The notes beneath the pieces were generated by a model. It made no database searches. It saw only the letters and a program-made list of their open reading frames with translations, and had not been told where the DNA came from. A program made the position numbers and the translations under genes. Shown here piece by piece: positions 1 through 5,621 of a stretch of DNA of 5,621 nucleotides. Position 1 is the stretch's first letter. The number at the start of each line of letters is the position of its first letter. This DNA is from Microbacteriaceae bacterium. GTDB lineage: Bacteria > Actinomycetota > Actinomycetes > Actinomycetales > Microbacteriaceae. The stretch is from NCBI GenBank assembly GCA_025464125.1, contig JAODLU010000094.1, positions 1-5,621 of the forward strand, read 5' to 3'.

Positions 1-1127
<1,127 letters not shown>

Positions 1128-1200
1128 TGCCCACCATTTGCACTCGTTCCACTTGCATGACTCGATCCACACAGCGCCACGTACCAAGAATTGAGATTTG
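1128..1200 (+). other. gyrB-gyrA intergenic gap with weak ribosome-binding site
   Basis: This 73-bp spacer is too short for a gene. I see no convincing promoter: TTGCAT at 1153-1158 has no good -10 partner at the usual distance. I see no terminator hairpin either, so gyrB and gyrA are probably one transcript. An in-frame TGA at 1192-1194 limits the gyrA start to TTG 1198 or ATG 1201. The best Shine-Dalgarno-like bases are only TTGAG at 1191-1195, a poor match. Confidence 0.6.
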
Positions 1201-3810
1201 ATGGCTGACGAAGAAGGCCCGGAAGACATCGGCACCGACGGCACCGAGGCGATCGGTGAAGTGCAGGTGGCTGGCAAAGAGGTCGACCTCGCCCACGACA
1301 AAATCAACCAGGTAGACCTGCAACTCGAAATGCAGCGGTCGTACCTCGACTACGCGATGAGCGTGATCGTTGGCCGTGCATTGCCTGAGGTGCGTGACGG
1401 CCTGAAGCCGGTGCATCGTCGCGTGATCTATGCCATGTACGACGGTGGGTACCGCCCAGACAAGGGTTTCTCCAAATGCACCCGCGTCATCGGCGATGTC
1501 ATGGGGCAGTTCCACCCGCACGGTGACTCTTCGGTCTACGACGCGCTCGTGCGGCTGGTGCAGCCGTGGAGCCTCCGCTACCCACTGGCACTCGGCCAGG
1601 GCAACTTCGGTTCGCCCGGCAACGATGGCGCCGCCGCCCACCGGTACACCGAGACCAAAATGGCTCCACTGGCCATGGAGATGGTGCGGGACATCGAGGA
1701 AGGCACAGTCGACTTCCAGGACAACTACGACGGCCGCACCCAGGAGCCAACGGTCCTGCCGAGCCGGTTCCCCAACCTTGTCGTCAACGGGTCGGTCGGC
1801 ATCGCGGTCGGAATGGCCACGAACATTCCGCCGCATAATCTTCGTGAGGTCGGCGAGGCTGCACTCTGGCACCTCGCGAACCCCGAGGCGAGCCACGAAG
1901 AACTGCTCGAAGCACTCGTACAGCGCATCAAGGGCCCAGACTTCCCCACCGGCGCGCAGATTCTCGGCATCAAGGGCATCCAGGATGCCTATCGCACCGG
2001 TCGCGGCTCGATCACCATGCGCGCGGTCGTCAATGTCGAGGAACTGCAGGGTCGCACCTGCCTCGTCGTCACCGAGCTGCCGTACCAGGTCAACCCCGAC
2101 AACCTGGCATTGAAGATCGCGGAGCTGGTGAAGGAGGGCAAGCTCGCCGGAATCGCTGATATCCGGGACGAGACTTCAGGCCGCACCGGCCAGCGCCTTG
2201 TCATCGTGTTGAAGCGCGACGCTGTCGCGAAGGTCGTGCTGAACAACCTTTACAAGCACACCCAGCTGCAGGAGAACTTCGGCGCCAACATGCTGGCGAT
2301 CGTTGACGGCATCCCGCGCACGCTGGCAATCGACGGATTCATCACCGCATGGGCCGAGCACCAGATCGATGTCATCGTGCGCCGCACCCAGTTCCGGTTG
2401 CGGAAGGCGGAAGAGCGCGCCCACATCCTGCGGGGCTACCTGAAGGCACTTGACGCACTCGACGAGGTAATCGCGCTCATCCGCCGGTCTTCGACGGTGG
2501 AAGATGCCCGTGATGGCCTGATGTCGCTGCTCGACATCGACGAACTGCAGTCCCGCGCCATCCTCGATATGCAATTGCGGCGGCTCGCAGCGCTCGAACG
2601 ACAGAAGATCATCGACGAGGCCGCAGAGCTCGAGCGCCTCATCGCCGAATACAACGCGATACTCGCCGACCCGCAGCGCCAGCGCGACATCGTCAGCGAG
2701 GAGCTCACCGAGCTCATCGAGAAATATGGCGACGACCGCCGCACCGAAATCATGTTCGGCTTCGACGGCGACATGAACATGGAAGACCTGATTCCTGAAG
2801 AGGAGATGGTCATCACCGTCACCCGCGGTGGGTACGTCAAACGAACCCGCAGTGACAACTATCGCAGCCAGCACCGCGGCGGCAAGGGAGTCAAGGGCGC
2901 GCAACTGCGTGCTGATGACGTTGTCGAGCACTTCTTCGTCACAACCACTCATCACTGGCTGCTCTTCTTCACCAATAAGGGCCGGGTCTATCGCGCGAAG
3001 GCGTACGAGGTGCAGGAGGCTGGCCGGGACGCCAAGGGGCAGCACGTAGCCAACCTGCTCGCCCTGCAACCAGACGAAGAGATCGCCCAGATTCTCGACA
3101 TCCGTGACTACGCGGCTGCACCGTTCCTGGTGCTCGCCACCCGTGGTGGTCTTGTGAAGAAGACCGCACTCACGGAATACGACACGAACCGCTCAGGCGG
3201 CATCATCGCGATCAACCTGCGCGACGAAGACGAACTCGTCTCGGCGATGCTGGTGCACGAAGATTCAGACCTGCTGCTCGTTTCCCGCAAGGGCATGTCG
3301 ATCAGGTTCACGGCATCCGATGAAGCGCTTCGTCCGATGGGCCGCGCGACCTCCGGGGTCATCGGAATGCACTTCCGCGGAGAGGACACACTTCTCGACG
3401 CTTCGGTGGTCAGCGATTCGGGCTACGTCTTCGTAGTCACTGAGGGTGGCTACGCCAAGCGCACTTCTGCCGACCAGTACCGCACGCAAAACCGCGGAGG
3501 CCTCGGCATCAAGGTGGCCAAACTGGCTGAAGCGCGGGGCGATCTCGCCGGTGCTCTTATCGTCGATGACGACGACGAGGTGCTCGTGGTTCTTGCCAGC
3601 GGCAAGGTGGTACGCTCGTCTGTCGCCGAGGTACCGGCAAAGGGTCGAGACACCATGGGTGTCGTGTTCGCGCGTTTTGCGGACGAGGACAAGATCATCG
3701 CAATCGCGAGAAACAGTGAACGCAACCTGGAGCAGGGCACGGAGAATCCTGAAGAGGATGAACCTGCCGATGCGACAGGGACCGGGAAGGACGAAGCAAT
3801 AGATGAGTAG
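1201..3810 (+). CDS. gyrA: DNA gyrase subunit A, complete
   Basis: GyrA cleaves and rejoins the DNA gate segment and wraps DNA so that gyrase supercoils negatively; it pairs with the upstream GyrB. It has 869 residues from ATG 1201, close to the family norm. ATG was preferred over the adjacent TTG at 1198. An acidic, roughly 48-residue N-terminal arm precedes [20 protein letters not shown]. The winged-helix/tower core carries the catalytic tyrosine Tyr149 (codon 1645-1647, in AAAHRYTE). The quinolone-binding motif [10 protein letters not shown] has Ser at codon 1528 and Asp at 1540 (E. coli 83 and 87 equivalents). A coiled-coil region spans about residues 390-515. The C-terminal beta-pinwheel, about 533-838, contains the GyrA box QHRGGKG (557-563) that separates gyrase from topoisomerase IV. 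A second, degenerate box QNRGGLG lies at 763-769. Residues 839-869 form an acidic tail. The end overlaps the next gene by 8 bp. Confidence 0.98.
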   Translation: MADEEGPEDIGTDGTEAIGEVQVAGKEVDLAHDKINQVDLQLEMQRSYLDYAMSVIVGRALPEVRDGLKPVHRRVIYAMYDGGYRPDKGFSKCTRVIGDVMGQFHPHGDSSVYDALVRLVQPWSLRYPLALGQGNFGSPGNDGAAAHRYTETKMAPLAMEMVRDIEEGTVDFQDNYDGRTQEPTVLPSRFPNLVVNGSVGIAVGMATNIPPHNLREVGEAALWHLANPEASHEELLEALVQRIKGPDFPTGAQILGIKGIQDAYRTGRGSITMRAVVNVEELQGRTCLVVTELPYQVNPDNLALKIAELVKEGKLAGIADIRDETSGRTGQRLVIVLKRDAVAKVVLNNLYKHTQLQENFGANMLAIVDGIPRTLAIDGFITAWAEHQIDVIVRRTQFRLRKAEERAHILRGYLKALDALDEVIALIRRSSTVEDARDGLMSLLDIDELQSRAILDMQLRRLAALERQKIIDEAAELERLIAEYNAILADPQRQRDIVSEELTELIEKYGDDRRTEIMFGFDGDMNMEDLIPEEEMVITVTRGGYVKRTRSDNYRSQHRGGKGVKGAQLRADDVVEHFFVTTTHHWLLFFTNKGRVYRAKAYEVQEAGRDAKGQHVANLLALQPDEEIAQILDIRDYAAAPFLVLATRGGLVKKTALTEYDTNRSGGIIAINLRDEDELVSAMLVHEDSDLLLVSRKGMSIRFTASDEALRPMGRATSGVIGMHFRGEDTLLDASVVSDSGYVFVVTEGGYAKRTSADQYRTQNRGGLGIKVAKLAEARGDLAGALIVDDDDEVLVVLASGKVVRSSVAEVPAKGRDTMGVVFARFADEDKIIAIARNSERNLEQGTENPEEDEPADATGTGKDEAIDE
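3784..3791 (+). promoter_or_regulatory. Likely Shine-Dalgarno site for the DUF3566 gene, inside gyrA
   Basis: GGGAAGGA lies within the last codons of gyrA, 11 bases before ATG 3803. The AAGGA core matches the 16S rRNA 3' end, though the spacing is on the long side. Together with the ATGAGTAG stop/start overlap it supports ATG 3803 as the start and suggests translation coupled to gyrA. Confidence 0.5.
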
Positions 3811-4210
3811 CGTCGCCGAAAGACTCCAGCGAAAATCCCAGCGCTCCGTCGCCACCAAGCAGGTGCGGCTGAAGCTTGTCTACGTCGACTTCTGGTCGGC
3901 GGTGAAGCTGTCGTTCCTGATCGCGGTGTCTCTCGGAATCGTGCTCGTCGTCGTGTCGATCCTGATCTGGATCGTTCTGAACGCCACAGGCATCTTCGGC
4001 AGTCTCGACAATCTGCTCGGTGAGATTCTCAACGATGACACCTTCAGCATCGCGGCCTCGTTCTCGCTGGTGCAGGTGGCAGTGTTCTCCATCGTCATCG
4101 CCCTGATCAACGTCGTCGTCGGCACCGCGCTCGGCGCAGTTACGGCGATGCTCTACAACTTCAGCGTGCGCCTGACGGGCGGATTGCTGGTCGGATTCAC
4201 GAACAACTAG
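3803..4210 (+). CDS. DUF3566-family small membrane protein downstream of gyrA
   Basis: This 135-residue protein has unknown function. It has a basic, presumably cytoplasmic N-terminus (residues 1-25, rich in Arg/Lys/Gln). A hydrophobic segment at about 34-62 is followed by a short polar, acidic loop (about 66-82). A second long hydrophobic stretch covers about 86-118, and the protein ends in an apolar tail ([11 protein letters not shown]). Its place directly after gyrA matches the actinobacterial DUF3566 family (the gene after gyrA in mycobacteria, Rv0007-like). Many relatives carry a long Pro/Ala-rich N-terminal extension that is absent here. Its ATG lies within the end of gyrA, overlapping by 8 bp in the +3 frame relative to gyrA, which implies co-transcription and probable translational coupling. 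A role linking DNA topology to the envelope is speculation. Family assignment is by position and architecture, not by a database search. Confidence 0.88.
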   Translation: MSSVAERLQRKSQRSVATKQVRLKLVYVDFWSAVKLSFLIAVSLGIVLVVVSILIWIVLNATGIFGSLDNLLGEILNDDTFSIAASFSLVQVAVFSIVIALINVVVGTALGAVTAMLYNFSVRLTGGLLVGFTNN

Positions 4211-4269
4211 CTTCGATTAGTCGCTAATTCGCGAATGCGATACTCTCGTATCTGCTCTGCGGGTCAGAG
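4211..4269. repeat. Cluster of four short inverted repeats between DUF3566 gene and tRNA-Ile
   Basis: Nearly every base of this gap lies in a short dyad. These are ATTAG-TCG-CTAAT (4216-4228), the palindrome TTCGCGAA (4228-4235), GATAC-TCTC-GTATC (4239-4252) and CTCTG-CGGGT-CAGAG (4255-4269). TTCG 4212-4215 can also pair with CGAA 4232-4235, extending the first hairpin with a 3-base bulge. No T-tract follows, so a classical intrinsic terminator is not supported. The stretch is more AT-rich than its surroundings. Confidence 0.55.
4236..4244 (+). promoter_or_regulatory. Tentative extended -10 element for the tRNA-Ile transcript
   Basis: TGC followed directly by GATACT resembles an extended -10 (TGn plus a 4/6 match to TATAAT). 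It would place a transcript start near 4251, about 23 bases before the tRNA. The -35 region, TTAGTC at 4217-4222, is a poor match. The tRNAs could equally be processed from a long gyr transcript. Confidence 0.25.
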
Positions 4270-4273
4270 TGAC

Positions 4274-4347
4274 GGGGATATAGCTCAGGCGGTTAGAGCG
4301 CTTCGCTGATAACGAAGAGGTCCCAGGTTCAAGTCCTGGTATCCCCA
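4274..4347 (+). tRNA. tRNA-Ile, anticodon GAT
   Basis: This 74-base gene folds into a complete cloverleaf. The acceptor stem GGGGATA (4274-4280) pairs fully with TATCCCC (4340-4346), and the discriminator is A4347. The D stem is GCTC/GAGC (4283-4286/4296-4299). The anticodon stem CTTCG/CGAAG encloses loop CTGATAA with anticodon GAT at 4308-4310. The T stem CCAGG/CCTGG encloses loop TTCAAGT. It reads AUC and AUU codons. The 3' CCA is not encoded (CGC follows), so it must be added after transcription. A 5-bp hairpin ends four bases before the mature 5' end. Confidence 0.98.
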
Positions 4348-4380
4348 CGCGATGTCTCTCTTGAGTCGCACAGCAACATC

Positions 4381-4454
4381 TGCACCGTAATCGCCAGGGA
4401 AGCCTGGCGCGCGCGCGGCGGGCGGAGCGTGTGCGCCGCAGGGGCGGCGGTGCA
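4381..4454. repeat. GC-rich nested inverted repeats in the tRNA-Ile/tRNA-Ala spacer
   Basis: The 118-bp spacer (4348-4465) holds no gene. An outer 7-bp inverted repeat, TGCACCG (4381-4387) with CGGTGCA (4448-4454), encloses two hairpins. The first is CGCCAGG-GAAG-CCTGGCG at 4392-4409, a perfect 7-bp stem. The second is CGCCGC-AGGG-GCGGCG at 4434-4449, a perfect 6-bp stem whose last two bases are shared with the outer arm. Between them is a CG-alternating run (about 4407-4417). GCGGCG at 4415-4420 could compete for CGCCGC 4434-4439. No T-tract follows, so a standard intrinsic terminator is unlikely. A structured pre-tRNA spacer or an extragenic palindromic element are alternatives. Confidence 0.6.
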
Positions 4455-4465
4455 AGAACTAGTAC

Positions 4466-4538
4466 GGGGCCTTAGCTCAATTGGTAGAGCGCCTGCTTTG
4501 CAAGCAGGAGGTCAGGGGTTCGATTCCCCTAGGCTCCA
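4466..4538 (+). tRNA. tRNA-Ala, anticodon TGC
   Basis: This 73-base gene forms a full cloverleaf. The acceptor stem GGGGCCT (4466-4472) pairs with AGGCTCC (4531-4537) and contains the G3-U70 wobble (G4468 with T4535), the main identity element read by alanyl-tRNA synthetase. The discriminator is A4538. The D stem is GCTC/GAGC. The anticodon stem CCTGC/GCAGG encloses loop TTTGCAA with anticodon TGC at 4499-4501. The T arm is AGGGG-TTCGATT-CCCCT. It reads GCA and other GCN codons. The 3' CCA is not encoded. GTAC just upstream (4462-4465) is complementary to GTAC just downstream (4543-4546), so leader and trailer could pair. It is probably co-transcribed with tRNA-Ile. Confidence 0.98.
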
Positions 4539-4548
4539 CTCCGTACGT

Positions 4549-5621
4549 TTAGCCGGCAGCGACTGGCTCCCTCTTCTTCGGCTTCAGCAGTTGGGGCGAG
4601 CGTGAGCTCGTCAGCCCTCGACTGATGACGAGTCGCTGGATCTGGTTGGTGCCTTCGAAGATCTGCATGATCTTCGCCTCGCGCATGTAGCGCTCAGCGG
4701 GAAAGTCGCGGGTGTAGCCGTATCCGCCTAGTACCTGCAGCGCGTCTGTCGTGACCTTCATCGCGGCATCCGTCGCCACCAGCTTCGCAACACTCGCCTG
4801 CCGGCTGTACTGGCGGCCGGCATCGCGGCGACGCGCTGCGTCGAGATAGGTAGCCCTTGCCGAGTCGACAGCTGCAGCCATGTCAGCCAGCAGGAAGCCG
4901 ATGCCCTGGTGTTCGAAGATGGGCTTGCCGAAGGTGCTGCGTTCCCTCGCGTAGTCGATGGCGAGATCGAGCGCGGACTGTGCGAGGCCGGTGGCGACTG
5001 CGGCGATGCCGAGCCGCCCTGAATCAAGTGCGCTGAAAGCGATCGATAGCCCCTGGCCTTCTGCGCCGATCAGCCGATCGGGGTCGAGCAGGGCGCCATC
5101 CCAATGGGCGGATGTCGTGGGGATGGCGTGCAGGCCCATCTTCTCTTCGGGACGGCCGAAGCTCAGGCCTTCCACCTGGCCGGGTGTGAGGAAGCAGGAA
5201 ACACCGCGCGGGCCTGAACTGGTCCTGGCGAACAGCGAGTAGAAGTCTGCCCTGCCACCGTTGGTGATCCACGCCTTCGTGCCGGTGATGAGGTAACCCT
5301 CGTCGACGCGCTCGGCGCGACAGGTGAGAGCCGCGGCATCGGACCCCGCCTGCGGTTCAGACAGGCTGTAGCCGCCGACCATGGTGCCATCCAGCATCCC
5401 CGGCAGCCACTTGTCTTTCTGTGCGGCGGTTCCATAGGTGGCGATGGGAAAGCAGGCAAGCCCATGCACGCTGGTCGCTACTGCGACCGCCGCCCACCGC
5501 GACGCGAGCTCTTCGAGCACCTGGAGGTAGACCTCATATGGCTGCCCACCCCCGCCATATTCCTCTGGGTACGGCAGCCCAAGCAGGCCGGCATCGCCGA
5601 GCTTGGCGAAAAGGCCTTCCG
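4549..5621 (-). CDS. Acyl-CoA dehydrogenase (FAD-dependent), N-terminus beyond window
   Basis: This flavoenzyme of the acyl-CoA dehydrogenase family oxidises an acyl-CoA to the 2,3-enoyl-CoA and passes electrons to electron-transfer flavoprotein. 356 residues are visible; about 25-45 N-terminal residues lie past the right edge, because the frame stays open to 5619. Family signature 1, LSEPQAGSDAAA, is at 5329-5364 (flavin/substrate region). TGTKAWITNGG follows. The second signature runs over 4678-4737 (Gln...GGYGYTRD...Arg...Glu) and fits the pattern exactly. The catalytic base is the Glu of IFEGTNQIQR (codon 4654-4656), the short/medium-chain and butyryl-type position. Chain length specificity cannot be read from the sequence; short-chain or branched-chain substrates are plausible. 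After LVISRGL there is an extra, partly basic tail of about 20 residues (PKKREP). The stop is TAA at 4551-4549, only 10 bp from the convergent tRNA-Ala. Confidence 0.95.
   Translation of the reverse strand, partial: EGLFAKLGDAGLLGLPYPEEYGGGGQPYEVYLQVLEELASRWAAVAVATSVHGLACFPIATYGTAAQKDKWLPGMLDGTMVGGYSLSEPQAGSDAAALTCRAERVDEGYLITGTKAWITNGGRADFYSLFARTSSGPRGVSCFLTPGQVEGLSFGRPEEKMGLHAIPTTSAHWDGALLDPDRLIGAEGQGLSIAFSALDSGRLGIAAVATGLAQSALDLAIDYARERSTFGKPIFEHQGIGFLLADMAAAVDSARATYLDAARRRDAGRQYSRQASVAKLVATDAAMKVTTDALQVLGGYGYTRDFPAERYMREAKIMQIFEGTNQIQRLVISRGLTSSRSPQLLKPKKREPVAAG

Noticed and set aside
1198..1200. TTG as the gyrA start
   Set aside because: ATG follows immediately; it is the stronger start codon and gives the usual MADEE-type N-terminus.
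2176..3069. 297-codon minus-strand open frame inside gyrA
   Set aside because: It is in mirror register to gyrA, where high-GC third positions suppress stops; the translation shows no motif.
3265..3858. Minus-strand open frame over the gyrA/DUF3566 junction
   Set aside because: Fully antisense to two supported genes, with no family resemblance.
4392..4409. Intrinsic terminator after tRNA-Ile
   Set aside because: A good hairpin, but it is followed by CG repeats with no T-tract, and tRNA-Ala lies downstream on the same strand.
4274..4538. tRNA-Ile/tRNA-Ala pair as part of an rRNA operon spacer
   Set aside because: This pair is typical of 16S-23S spacers in many bacteria, but the flanks here are protein genes with no rRNA; the arrangement matches the known gyrA-linked tRNAs of Actinomycetota.

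Overview
The window is a conserved housekeeping segment of a high-GC Gram-positive bacterium (Actinomycetota). The GyrA and GyrB sequences, the DUF3566 gene directly after gyrA and the tRNA-Ile/tRNA-Ala pair behind it all point to the Microbacteriaceae (Leifsonia/Salinibacterium/Clavibacter-like). That family assignment rests on remembered protein similarity and gene order, not on a search. Genes run densely, with C/G strongly preferred at third codon positions.

Layout. Positions 1-1127 (+) hold the C-terminal part of gyrB, cut off at the window's left edge. After a 73-bp gap, 1201-3810 (+) is a complete gyrA of 869 codons. Its stop region overlaps by 8 bp the start of a small two-segment membrane protein of the DUF3566 family (3803-4210, +). 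A 63-bp gap packed with short inverted repeats follows, then tRNA-Ile(GAT) at 4274-4347. A 118-bp very GC-rich spacer that can fold into hairpins leads to tRNA-Ala(TGC) at 4466-4538. Ten bases later the stop codon of a convergent acyl-CoA dehydrogenase gene begins (4549-5621, minus strand). That gene's N-terminus lies beyond the right edge.

How it works together. GyrB (ATPase/TOPRIM) and GyrA (cleavage/religation and DNA wrapping) form the A2B2 gyrase that introduces negative supercoils. The DUF3566 protein is probably co-transcribed and translationally coupled to GyrA, but its role is unknown. The two tRNAs may sit at the end of the same transcript or have their own promoter. The acyl-CoA dehydrogenase belongs to fatty-acid or branched-chain acyl-CoA oxidation and is a functionally unrelated neighbour.

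I found no mobile element, CRISPR array, rRNA gene, phage gene or new defence-like system. The points worth a second look are small: the inverted-repeat clusters around the tRNAs, a second degenerate GyrA box, a Ser-Ser pair at the quinolone-binding site, an acidic GyrA tail, and the very tight convergence at tRNA-Ala.
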